Assembly (NCBI GenBank): GCA_002471805.1
Contig: DKQR01000079.1
Span: 1-17,925, forward strand
Direction of reading: 5' to 3'
Length of the DNA stretch: 17,925 nt
From: Fidelibacterota bacterium UBA7303
Lineage (GTDB): Bacteria > Fidelibacterota > Marinisomatia > Marinisomatales > UBA1611
The first letter of the stretch is position 1; every line of letters starts with the position of its first letter. The notes beneath the pieces were generated by a model that had not been told where the DNA came from, did no database searches, and worked only from the letters and a program-made list of their open reading frames with translations. A program made the translations under genes and the position numbers. Of the stretch, positions 8,415-15,730 are shown piece by piece.

Positions 8415-9112
8415 TGATGGATTCCCTAACTAAACAAAACCATCTGTTAGAAGTTCGTTCAACACTGTATGGTGCAGTGTCTGCACTATTTTCAGATCCC
8501 GAAAGTGAAAAATTTGCCATGTTGTTCACACCCAAAATCCAGGGTTGCGTTTTGGATGCCTGCTTTGAATTGGAAGAAAAGAAGGATCGAAATAAAACCA
8601 CTTTATCGAGTTTATTCCAAAAACTGATGGTCGATTTGGAAAATTCCAAAAAGTCAAAAATCAGGGATGAATTTGTTGACGTATTTGGGCATACGCTTTC
8701 AAAACAAATCGCACCGTATGCGTTGGAACATTTGAAAAATTCAGATGTGTTTTTTCGGACTCAAAAGCTGGCAGACCTGAATGGGTTTTATAAAGCATTT
8801 GGCATGGAAGTCGAATCCATTGAAAGGGCGGACCATATTTCGACACAAACAGAATTTCTCTCTTTGTTGCTCTTAAAAGAATTGTTGGCCATGACAAATG
8901 ATTTGGTTGAAGAAAAAGAAGTATGTGAAAAAGCATTCACTGATTTCTACAGTGACCATTTTTTTGATTGGACGGAAATGTTTGCTGAAAATTTATATAA
9001 ACATGTTGATGGTGAATTTTATTCATTGGCGGGAAGATTTTTATGGGAATTTCTTCGAATGGAACAACCGAAATTTTATACTCCAAAAACAATTCAATTT
9101 ACTCAAAATTGA
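8414..9112 (+). CDS. TorD/NarJ-family molybdoenzyme assembly chaperone
   Basis: A protein of about 232 residues, all-helical in appearance, with the TorD-family pattern: a middle motif FVDVFGHT...APYALEH (compare the YxxLFxG...PPYE pattern) and ADHISTQTEFLSLLL (compare the pDHi..el.F motif). Members bind the Tat signal and apo-form of the alpha subunit in the cytoplasm until Mo cofactor and Fe-S clusters are in. It is not part of the final enzyme. I place the start at the ATG 8414-8416, which overlaps the beta-subunit stop (TGATG); an upstream in-frame TTG at 8411 and a second ATG at 8417 are alternatives. It completes the set expected for an EbdABCD/DdhABDC/NXR-like operon. Confidence 0.85.
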   Translation: MMDSLTKQNHLLEVRSTLYGAVSALFSDPESEKFAMLFTPKIQGCVLDACFELEEKKDRNKTTLSSLFQKLMVDLENSKKSKIRDEFVDVFGHTLSKQIAPYALEHLKNSDVFFRTQKLADLNGFYKAFGMEVESIERADHISTQTEFLSLLLLKELLAMTNDLVEEKEVCEKAFTDFYSDHFFDWTEMFAENLYKHVDGEFYSLAGRFLWEFLRMEQPKFYTPKTIQFTQN

Positions 9113-9198
9113 ATTGTTCAGCTAATTGGACGTCAATATACCAAATATAAATAAATAAATAAAAAATCTTTTCCTAACAATAAAAATAATGAGGAACT

Positions 9199-9750
9199 AT
9201 GTTTGAACAATTACCAGAAGGACACATGATTAAAACCATGGTTACGGAACATGAGCATATTTTGGCGATGCTAGATGAGCTACAGGATATTTCTCTTCAG
9301 CTTTCAGATAATGACCGGAATAACGGCATGGCGTCCATGAATCGCGCCAATGAATTGGCTGATAAGATTATCGGTGCAGAACCCCATCATCAGCGGGAAG
9401 AACTAGTCCTTTTTTCGACGCTTGAAGAATTAGGAATTTCTGGCCCCACCCAGGTTATGCGCATGGAACATGAAATGATGCGGGAAATGAAACATGACTT
9501 AAAAAGTCAAACTGGAAATGCTGATGGAGACTGGTCAGTTCGAGTAGAGAAAGTATCCCAATTGATATCGGAACTGTGCAGCATGCTCCGTCAGCATATT
9601 GATAAGGAGAACAATATATTATACCCCATAGCATTGCAGAGTATCACGGCAGATACCCAATGGGAAGAGATGAGAATAAGATGTGATGAAATTGGATATT
9701 GTTGCTTTTGTCCAGAGACGCAGAAAGAATTAGATGGGGCGAGTATATAA
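9199..9750 (+). CDS. Hemerythrin-like (HHE) domain protein
   Basis: A protein of 183 residues. It is a four-helix HHE cation-binding protein; the probable di-iron ligands are H18/H20, H63/H64 with E67/E68 (PHHQREE), H91 (MEHEMM) and H133 with E137 (QHIDKENNILYP). The C-terminus has a Cys-rich tail, C162 and Y167-C-C-F-C171-P, resembling the IGYCCFxP ending I recall from related proteins. Such proteins bind O2 or NO or protect Fe-S enzymes from them. No signal peptide is seen, so it is probably cytoplasmic. A good GAGGA site (9191-9195) precedes the ATG. The gap of 86 bases after the chaperone gene leaves open whether it is in the same transcript. In this setting it may sense or buffer oxygen or nitric oxide for the molybdoenzyme; this is inference. 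Confidence 0.85.
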   Translation: MFEQLPEGHMIKTMVTEHEHILAMLDELQDISLQLSDNDRNNGMASMNRANELADKIIGAEPHHQREELVLFSTLEELGISGPTQVMRMEHEMMREMKHDLKSQTGNADGDWSVRVEKVSQLISELCSMLRQHIDKENNILYPIALQSITADTQWEEMRIRCDEIGYCCFCPETQKELDGASI

Positions 9751-9758
9751 TTGAATTA

Positions 9759-9801
9759 GGGAATAAGATATAGTAGAAATAGACTATGAATATATTATCC
9801 C
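9759..9801. terminator. Possible bidirectional AT-rich hairpin between convergent genes
   Basis: Between the hemerythrin and LysR stop codons, GGGA (9759-9762) faces TCCC (9798-9801), and ATAGT faces ACTAT nearer the loop. The stem has bulges and is AT-rich. The location between convergent genes is where a shared terminator would be expected, but the structure is weak. Confidence 0.3.
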
Positions 9802-10691
9802 TTACCGGTCATCCATAGAATTGCTTCTTGGGTTGCTTTAGAAAGTGGACGTTCTTTCCTGGTGATGATACCAATGTCCCGGTAAAATGGTCCTTCTGTA
9901 ATTTCAATGGAAACAAGGGTTTCCTTTTTTACTTCCTGCTGGATAGCATTTTTTGGCAGGAGTGAGACACCCTGTCCCAGTTCCACAGACCTTTTTAAAG
10001 TTTCCACATTATCAAATTCATGGACAACATGAACAGATACTCCATGATTCTTGAGAATGGCATCAACCGCGTTGCGCGTTGGTATTTCTTTAATGAAACT
10101 GATGAAGTCAATGTTGTTCAGATTTTTCAGTCTAATTTTCTTTGCTTTGGACAATTTATTATCAGGGTTGCAAACAAATATCAGTTCTTCCCGTTCCCCG
10201 TATTGAATATCCACCATTGGATGCTGCCAAGGATAAGCAATAATTCCAAAATCGCAAACCCCCTGGATCACATCCGTGTAGATTCTATCTGAACGATTAT
10301 ATTCAATATGGAGATTGATTTTTTTATACTTCTTCATAAAGGATTTAATCAGAGGAGGCAGATGGTAAAATCCTATGGAGTATACCGATTCGATATTCAC
10401 AGTTTGGGCAACCTCACCCAAATTATCCTGTAGGATATCCATAGTTTCCTGATAGGCCTGGAGTATATTTTCACACCCCTTTAGAAAAATCCTGCCTTCC
10501 TGGGTCAAGGAAAATTTTCCTTTTCCGCGAATGATTAACTGCTTATCAAAGTATCTTTCCAGGAATGCCACCTGCTGACTGACAGCTGACTGGGTGATGT
10601 AGTTTCGTTCGGCTGCCTTGGAAAAGTTTCTTGTTTCCGCCACATCACGAAATACCTTAAATAAATCGATATATAATCTTGATCCTTTCAT
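9795..10691 (-). CDS. LysR-family transcriptional regulator
   Basis: A protein of 298 residues from the ATG at 10689-10691, the usual length for the family. The N-terminal winged helix-turn-helix (about 8-65) is clear: FRDVAETRNFSKAAERNYIT, then QSAVSQQVAFLE and the LTQEG wing. The rest (about 90-298) is the periplasmic-binding-protein-like effector domain (IESVYSIGFYHLPPLIKSF, VCDFGIIAYP, LGQGVSLLPKNAI). The frame stays open upstream to 10790, but the family match begins at MKGSRLYIDLFKVF, so I chose the internal ATG; no Shine-Dalgarno site is visible. It is convergent with the molybdoenzyme operon rather than divergent from a target, so its target is uncertain. The operon (promoter near 1795) or its own gene are candidates. 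Confidence 0.85.
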   Translation of the reverse strand: MKGSRLYIDLFKVFRDVAETRNFSKAAERNYITQSAVSQQVAFLERYFDKQLIIRGKGKFSLTQEGRIFLKGCENILQAYQETMDILQDNLGEVAQTVNIESVYSIGFYHLPPLIKSFMKKYKKINLHIEYNRSDRIYTDVIQGVCDFGIIAYPWQHPMVDIQYGEREELIFVCNPDNKLSKAKKIRLKNLNNIDFISFIKEIPTRNAVDAILKNHGVSVHVVHEFDNVETLKRSVELGQGVSLLPKNAIQQEVKKETLVSIEITEGPFYRDIGIITRKERPLSKATQEAILWMTGKG

Positions 10692-10819
10692 GCTATTAGT
10701 AATGCTTATATAAAAATTACCACATCTCATTAGATAGATAATAGTCATAGATTTTAGCCGGGGTGGAAGGAATTGTGATCTTCCAGGCATTTATAGATAA
10801 AATAGGCAGTGTGATGTAA

Positions 10820-10969
10820 ATAATCGTATTACAAGGAATTCCCAACAGTGGCCTGGATGAAGCAGCAGCGGAGGCCGTCAGGAAAACAAGATTATACCCG
10901 GCGAAAAAGCAGGACCGGGAGTTCGGCGTGTGGACAAGTAGCCCAGTAAATTTTAAACTGGCAGATTAA
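10820..10969 (+). pseudogene. Remnant of a TonB C-terminal domain
   Basis: The plus frame from 10820 to the TAA at 10967-10969 has no start codon in front (TAA at 10817-10819) and encodes about 49 residues. It contains SGLDEAAAEAVRKTRLYPAK, then GVWTSSPVNFKLAD at the end. This is the typical end of TonB energy-transducer proteins (LDxAAxEAVRKxRFxPA ... V.vp..FkL). The N-terminal membrane helix, Pro-rich linker and the start of the C-terminal domain are gone. The local sequence is richer in G and C than its surroundings. I read it as a decayed gene end left after a rearrangement. Confidence 0.65.
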
Positions 10970-11035
10970 GTTTCGTTCTATCGAATGCCAGCGGGCAGGC
11001 AAGCGCTGCACCAGTGGGCGGAATTTGATTTCTGT

Positions 11036-11233
11036 TTAATCAATAAGTGATATATCTACCGCTTTATCTCCTCGATCGCCCTGCACAACCTTGAATTCAA
11101 CTTTGTCACCGTCCTTGACATAAATCTCGTGAGACAATCCAGTTTCATGGAAAAAATAGTCATTGCCATCATCTCCCGTTATGAAACCAAATTTTCTTGA
11201 TTTATTATAGAATTTTATTTTTCCTTTTTGCAC
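11036..11233 (-). CDS. Cold-shock domain protein (CspA family)
   Basis: A protein of 65 residues, the usual length for the family, forming one OB-fold. The RNA-binding motifs are visible: RNP1-like KFGFITG (about 14-20) and RNP2-like DYFFHET (about 25-31). It starts GKIKFYN and ends KAVDISLI as in CspA proteins. Role: single-stranded RNA/DNA binding and RNA chaperone activity in the cytoplasm. The start codon is GTG (11231-11233) with a GGAGA site at 11241-11245 on the minus strand. It stands alone; the gene-poor region beyond it could supply a long 5' leader, as is common for cold-shock genes. Confidence 0.93.
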   Translation of the reverse strand: MQKGKIKFYNKSRKFGFITGDDGNDYFFHETGLSHEIYVKDGDKVEFKVVQGDRGDKAVDISLID

Positions 11234-11418
11234 TGTTATTTCTCCATAATCAATATTTTAGAAATCCTCTTATATCACAATATACCTATTAAATCAAAGC
11301 TGGAAAAGTGAATCTTAACTCTTTTGTATTCAGTATTTAATAGACCCGAAAACAGTTTTCACCCTGTTCCGAAAGAAATTGTTATCGTGCATTTCAGTCT
11401 CACCGACATTATGGCACA

Positions 11419-11541
11419 ATGAGTATTTTTGCGGTAGTCCTTGTTCTAATATCTGTTGTTAATATCCCCATAACATTTATGAGCCCTTACAATGAATGCA
11501 CGGCTGACCCATCAGGCCCAGCTAAAAGGAAAACATTATGA
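11419..11541 (+). CDS. Possible small membrane peptide (40 residues)
   Basis: A 40-codon frame with a hydrophobic N-terminal stretch (MSIFAVVLVLISVVNIPITF) and a short polar tail (PYNECTADPSGPAKRKTL). Its TGA overlaps the ATG of the next small frame by four bases (ATGA), as in coupled genes. No clear Shine-Dalgarno site precedes the ATG at 11419. I do not recognise it. It could be a one-helix membrane peptide or a chance frame. Confidence 0.3.
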   Translation: MSIFAVVLVLISVVNIPITFMSPYNECTADPSGPAKRKTL

Positions 11542-11666
11542 CACCAGAAGTAAAAAGGAAATCGGACCGCAGAGGGTCCGACAGGAGAGCTAATGTTGTC
11601 CCCATAACCTTTGGAAACCGTAGAAAGAGCAATCGTCGGTTAGAGATAGATCGGCGTCAACAATAA
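11538..11666 (+). CDS. Possible small Arg-rich protein (42 residues)
   Basis: A 42-codon frame from ATG 11538 with a good AAGGA site at 11526-11530, seven bases upstream. The product is strongly basic with repeated RR units: KRKSDRRGSDRR, then NRRKSNRR and EIDRRQQ at the end. Similar DRR-rich stretches occur at the N-terminus of PilZ-domain and other signalling proteins, but no such domain follows here. A perfect 7-base inverted repeat (11562-11568 with 11575-11581) lies inside it and encodes part of the DRRGSDRR repeat. Possible roles are RNA or nucleic-acid binding; this is only inference. The overlap with the frame before it suggests coupled translation. Confidence 0.45.
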   Translation: MTPEVKRKSDRRGSDRRANVVPITFGNRRKSNRRLEIDRRQQ

Positions 11667-12143
11667 TAAAACCATAAAAATAAATATCTGCCCTTGCGAA
11701 TACGGTTAACTCCGTTGGCAAACACGGTGTTCTTTGTCTGCGGGATTGGCGACTCATTTGGCTGCTGAATTCATCTCTCTATATACACAACTGCAAACTC
11801 CTTTGATTATATGATTTTTAGGTCACTTAATCGAAGGCCATTTATAATTACAATCCTTCATTCTCAAATCAGACTTAGATAACGGTAATATTAACATAAC
11901 TTAAATCTGTATTTCAGAATATAGATTGTGAATAATCAGACACTGTTTATAGTCAATATTTCTAATAAAAATAAACACCACGTGACTCTATAAGAAAACC
12001 TACTTGATATCAAATCTCACATCTAAGCGGGACTTGATGTTAATGGAGTGCCATATTTTCTTTAATAATCCTTACATTTCACTATGGCGATTATTATAAA
12101 CGAAAGAATCAACTGGTTTTAGGTATAAACGGAGAGTGGGAAA
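11667..12143. other. Gene-free AT-rich region
   Basis: About 480 bases with no convincing reading frame on either strand, no tRNA and no clear terminator. Short palindromes (GTTAAC near 11705, CACGTG near 11980) are too small to interpret. The last part, GGAGAG at 12131-12136, is the ribosome binding site of the next gene. Confidence 0.4.
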
Positions 12144-12494
12144 TTGGTATATTATCTGATAAAAATCATTATTACAACATTGTTGATTGTGGCTATTTCC
12201 GAAATAGCCAAACACAGTTCTTTTGCCGGCGCAGTGTTGGCATCTATACCTTTGATATCGGTACTTGCCATTGCATGGTTATACATTGATACCAAAGATG
12301 TAACCAAGGTTATAAATCTAGTAAACGGTATATTTTGGCTTGTTTTACCATCTTTGGCCTTATTTATTTCGCTGCCGCTTTTATTAAAACAGGGTTTAAA
12401 CTTTTATATCAGTATTACAATTTCTATTGCGGTCACTATTGGGTGCTATTGGCTAATGGTAACGGTTTTACATCATTATGGAATTAAAATATAA
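12144..12494 (+). CDS. DUF3147-family membrane protein
   Basis: A protein of 116 residues, nearly all hydrophobic, with about four membrane helices (roughly 4-21, 26-47, 58-80, 86-110). The stretch FAGAVLASIPLISVLAIAWL with YIDTKD after it, and FWLVLPSLALFISLPLLLK, match the DUF3147 pattern as I know it. The function of this family is not established. The start is a TTG at 12144 with a GGAGAG site eight bases upstream; no ATG is available before the first helix. It stands alone on this strand. Confidence 0.75.
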   Translation: MVYYLIKIIITTLLIVAISEIAKHSSFAGAVLASIPLISVLAIAWLYIDTKDVTKVINLVNGIFWLVLPSLALFISLPLLLKQGLNFYISITISIAVTIGCYWLMVTVLHHYGIKI

Positions 12495-12583
12495 ATTCCA
12501 TACCTGTTGCGGGTGACCTGTGCCTGTTCATGAGCAAGTACCGACAAGGGATTTCTTTACAGGGACGGATATACATATAGAAA

Positions 12584-13285
12584 ATGATTAGCCGCATGAT
12601 GCATTTGTTGCTGTTTACCGGTTTAGCCTGGAGCCAGACTAAAACTGTTGCTGTCTTTGATTTTCAAAATGATAGTTTATCATCCAATGAAGTTTCTACA
12701 CTTATGGATAGATTGCGAACAGATATCGCTCAAGTAAGTGATTTTATCGTTGTAGAGAGACATAGAATCAATGATATACTCAAAGAACAGAAAATTCAAA
12801 CAAACAGCTGTTTTGGGAAGTGTGCAATTGAAGTTGGGAAATTACTCGGTGCTACAAATGTGGTGTGCGGCAGCATTGGTAGAATAAGCCTTACCTATAC
12901 AATTTCTGCCATAATGATTGATGCAGAGACAGGGGAAATTGTAAGGTCAATCCGTTATAGGTCTGATGAGGATAATGACAGCCTTTTTGCCTCAGGAATG
13001 AGGGAAGTCGCCTTGGAAATAATCAGAGAAGAACCGCAGGATACGTTAGGTGAAGAAAGAACAGTTATGAGTAATTTAAATAATAATGATGGTCCTTCAT
13101 TTGCAGAACCTTTAGCTACACTTTGGCAGCTCGATGCCATGAAAAGCTGGGGAGCAGAAACAGGTGTTAATACAGAAAGTTTTATAAAAGAATGTTATGG
13201 TGTCCCTATAGAACAATTAACGAAAAGCCAGGGTGCAGAGGTATTAATGTATTTACAGTTTAATGATATGCCGGGGCATTGGTGA
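12584..13285 (+). CDS. CsgG-like (curli assembly type) exported protein
   Basis: A protein of 233 residues. A short signal peptide (about 1-18, ending AWSQ) precedes a CsgG/TolB-N-like alpha/beta domain (about 20-145): KTVAVFDFQNDSLSSNEVST, DRLRTDI, FIVVERHRINDILKEQ, then SCFGKCAIEVGKLLGATNVV, GSIGRI and IMIDAETGEIV. The Cys pair in CFGKC is common in FCB-group members of this family. These proteins act in the periplasm or outer membrane; their substrates are mostly unknown. The C-terminal part (about 150-233) is not recognised; it ends with YGVPIEQLTKSQGAEVLMYLQ, resembling the short helical tail with LTK.qA..li seen in various proteins. A coding-looking stretch continues in another frame beyond the stop. 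Confidence 0.75.
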   Translation: MISRMMHLLLFTGLAWSQTKTVAVFDFQNDSLSSNEVSTLMDRLRTDIAQVSDFIVVERHRINDILKEQKIQTNSCFGKCAIEVGKLLGATNVVCGSIGRISLTYTISAIMIDAETGEIVRSIRYRSDEDNDSLFASGMREVALEIIREEPQDTLGEERTVMSNLNNNDGPSFAEPLATLWQLDAMKSWGAETGVNTESFIKECYGVPIEQLTKSQGAEVLMYLQFNDMPGHW

Positions 13286-13382
13286 TATTCAGATTAAAAA
13301 TATTTCTTACAATGAAGATAATCCTGGAAATGACCCGTGTTTTGGTAATAGAATGGCCAAATGAAAAACCAGGGAACCTGCT

Positions 13383-14021
13383 ATGAAACAATATGAAAAT
13401 TTCCATATTGTTGACCATCCACTCATTCAGCACAAACTCACTTTGATTCGGGAAAAAACGACTGGTCATAAGATTTTCCGTGAATTGGTGACGGAAGTGG
13501 CCACCCTTGTGGCTTTCGAACTCACCAGAGATCTTGCTACAATACCTACAGAAATTGTAACGCCAATGATGGCAACAACCGGTAATACTGTTTCTGGGAA
13601 GGATGTGGTTCTTGTTCCTATTTTGCGGGCCGGGCTGGGAATGGTGGACGGACTGATTCAATTGATTCCAAACGCAAGAGTTGGTTATGTAGGTATGGAG
13701 CGGGACGAAGAAACCCACAAACCAGTTCATTATTATTTTAAGGTTCCAAAGCAGCCGGAAAACCGGAGTTTTATTATTCTGGACCCCATGCTTGCCACAG
13801 GCGGAACAGCCATTGCTACTGCGAATAGTCTGAAAGATCTTGGAGCGACCCGTATCAAATTCATGTGTTTGATTGCAGCTCCTGAAGGTAGGGAAGCATT
13901 TTGTGAAACCCACCCGGACATTGAAGTTTATACAGCAAGCCTGGATGAAAAATTAGATGATAATAAATATATCATTCCGGGACTGGGCGACGCAGGGGAC
14001 CGCTTATTCGGGACAAAATAG
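13383..14021 (+). CDS. upp: Uracil phosphoribosyltransferase
   Basis: A protein of 212 residues, the normal length. It converts uracil and PRPP to UMP and pyrophosphate in pyrimidine salvage in the cytoplasm. The PRPP-binding loop is LDPMLATGGTA (about 133-143) and the uracil-binding C-terminus is GLGDAGDRLFGT. The N-terminal HPLIQHKLTLIREKTT and the VLVPILRAGLGMVDG segment are also typical. An AGGGAA site precedes the ATG at 13383. The neighbours do not suggest a pyrimidine operon. Confidence 0.96.
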   Translation: MKQYENFHIVDHPLIQHKLTLIREKTTGHKIFRELVTEVATLVAFELTRDLATIPTEIVTPMMATTGNTVSGKDVVLVPILRAGLGMVDGLIQLIPNARVGYVGMERDEETHKPVHYYFKVPKQPENRSFIILDPMLATGGTAIATANSLKDLGATRIKFMCLIAAPEGREAFCETHPDIEVYTASLDEKLDDNKYIIPGLGDAGDRLFGTK

Positions 14022-14165
14022 TTCCCGTATTTAAGCGAGTTAAATGGAACAACTTCAGTCCGGCTTCATCCCTCGAAAGCCGCAGGATTGAATCTTTTAA
14101 GACGGTTACCCAGTTATTGTTTTTGGCCCCAGTGAAAAGCAAAGGATATTAATATAAATTTTATA

Positions 14166-15521
14166 TTGAAAAATAAGGTAATAATTCTATCAGCTTTATT
14201 TATAATTGCAAGCATTGTCTGGGGGCAATGTGACTTTAACAGTGATGGACAATTGGACTCCTTGGATATTGAAGGTGAATTAAATTGTATTCTAGAGGGT
14301 TGTTTTGATGAATCGCAGTGTGACTTCAATGGCGATGGATATTTAGATATATTTGATATTTGTGCAACAGTAGACTGCATGATAAGCAACTGCTGGCAGG
14401 GAGAAGATTTATCTGTTCTGCACAGCAGCATTGTTTTTAAAGATATACCAGCAGGCACTTTTACCATGGGTGAGGCTGAAACAAACTACCAGGGACCTCC
14501 GGGCAGTTATGATGCTTACATCCATACGGTTGTCTTAAGTTCTTTTCAAATGAGTGAAACTGAGATCAACAATGAACAATATGCTCATTTTTTAAACGGA
14601 GCCTATTATAACGGGTTGGTGGAAGTTCAGCTTGAGACAAATCCAGGACCAAATATGGGTGATATCCTGGTATATGGTACAAGTGCAGCTCCTGATGAAT
14701 ACGGAGGCATGGCCATCTATAATTTAAGCGGATCTCGGGTCATGAAGGATCATGATAATGCCGATGGGGATAGTGATCCGTTTACTGGTGAGATAGAGCC
14801 GGAAAATCCATTAAATATCGCTTATATAGGTTATGATGAATTGGATGAAGCAAATGAATGGTTTTATGTGAAGAATCCTGCAGATCCCGAAGACTTCGAT
14901 TGGCAGGAATTAACAAATTATTATAATTATACTAATGTATCTCACCAGGAAGACATGTCCATTCTGTTGAACGATTATAATAATTGGGAAGAATTGGCAG
15001 ATTATCCAAATAATCTGCCAACATTATCGGAAGTCAGCCATTGGCCTGCGACCTTCATTAAATGGTTTGGTGCAAAAGCATTTACGCTTTTTTATGATGG
15101 TATCGATCTACCTACAGAGGCGCAGTGGGAGTACGCCGCGCAGGGCGGAACAGGGTATATATACGCTACTGCAGATGGAAATGTCCATGGCGATGGTACG
15201 AGTGCCAACTGGAATTATTTAGAAGAGCATCCAGCCCGCGGCCATGTGCTGGATGTTCAGCTAAATGAACCAAACCCTTTTGGTTTATATAATATGGCCG
15301 GCAATGTATGGGAATGGATTGAGGATTGGTATTCATCTGACTTTTACATCACTACCGATGGTGCAACAGACCCTGTTAATACAACGGATACGGGGTTTAA
15401 GGTCAGGCGGGGCGGTTCCTGGAATTACCACCAGGCTACGCTTAAATCATCAGCAAGGGCGGAAGATGAGCAATTTAAAGGGAATGACCATTTTGGATTC
15501 AGGATAGTGCAAAACAATTGA
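14166..15521 (+). CDS. Secreted protein: dockerin-like repeats plus FGE-sulfatase-fold domain
   Basis: A protein of 451 residues. A signal peptide (1-20, ending VWG) is followed by two Ca-binding dockerin/EF-hand-like repeats: DFNSDGQLDSLDI (23-35) and DFNGDGYLDIFDI (52-64). A formylglycine-generating-enzyme-type domain (about 83-451) follows, with IPAGTFTMGEAE near its start, LPTEAQWEYAAQGG, GNVWEWIEDWY (379-389), RRGGSW (414-419) and GFRIV at the end. In true FGE the catalytic Cys pair lies just after RGGS; here that segment reads RRGGSWNYHQATLKSSAR with no Cys. All seven Cys are in the repeat region (22-75). It should therefore not make formylglycine; the fold is also used in binding and other enzymes. 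The start is a TTG, as no ATG precedes the signal peptide. Confidence 0.85.
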   Translation: MKNKVIILSALFIIASIVWGQCDFNSDGQLDSLDIEGELNCILEGCFDESQCDFNGDGYLDIFDICATVDCMISNCWQGEDLSVLHSSIVFKDIPAGTFTMGEAETNYQGPPGSYDAYIHTVVLSSFQMSETEINNEQYAHFLNGAYYNGLVEVQLETNPGPNMGDILVYGTSAAPDEYGGMAIYNLSGSRVMKDHDNADGDSDPFTGEIEPENPLNIAYIGYDELDEANEWFYVKNPADPEDFDWQELTNYYNYTNVSHQEDMSILLNDYNNWEELADYPNNLPTLSEVSHWPATFIKWFGAKAFTLFYDGIDLPTEAQWEYAAQGGTGYIYATADGNVHGDGTSANWNYLEEHPARGHVLDVQLNEPNPFGLYNMAGNVWEWIEDWYSSDFYITTDGATDPVNTTDTGFKVRRGGSWNYHQATLKSSARAEDEQFKGNDHFGFRIVQNN

Positions 15522-15730
15522 CAATTACTGCTAACGTCCCCTATTCCAGATTAATAAACTTGCATTACTTTCCTCACACTCATAACCTAATCGGAGCTTT
15601 ATTGATTCTATGCGCGGATTTTTGTTTATGAGAAGATGGGTAGTCCCTGCCATGTAATCATTCGAAAATAAGCATAGGCAATTTGAAATGTAATTCAAAA
15701 TGCTTTTGTTAATATTCCAATCCAATATTT

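Noticed and set aside
9145..9165. AAAT-type short repeat before the hemerythrin gene
   Set aside because: It is low-complexity AT-rich leader sequence; nothing shows a functional repeat or CRISPR-like array.
10692..10790. N-terminal extension of the LysR regulator to 10790
   Set aside because: The family match starts at the ATG 10689-10691; the 33 extra residues have no LysR-like character.
13312..13386. A 24-codon frame whose TGA overlaps the upp start (ATGA)
   Set aside because: The product has no recognisable feature, and a different frame over the same bases looks more like coding sequence. The overlap is probably chance.
13260..13913. Minus-strand open frame of 217 codons
   Set aside because: It is antisense to upp, which is certain; no family features are present.
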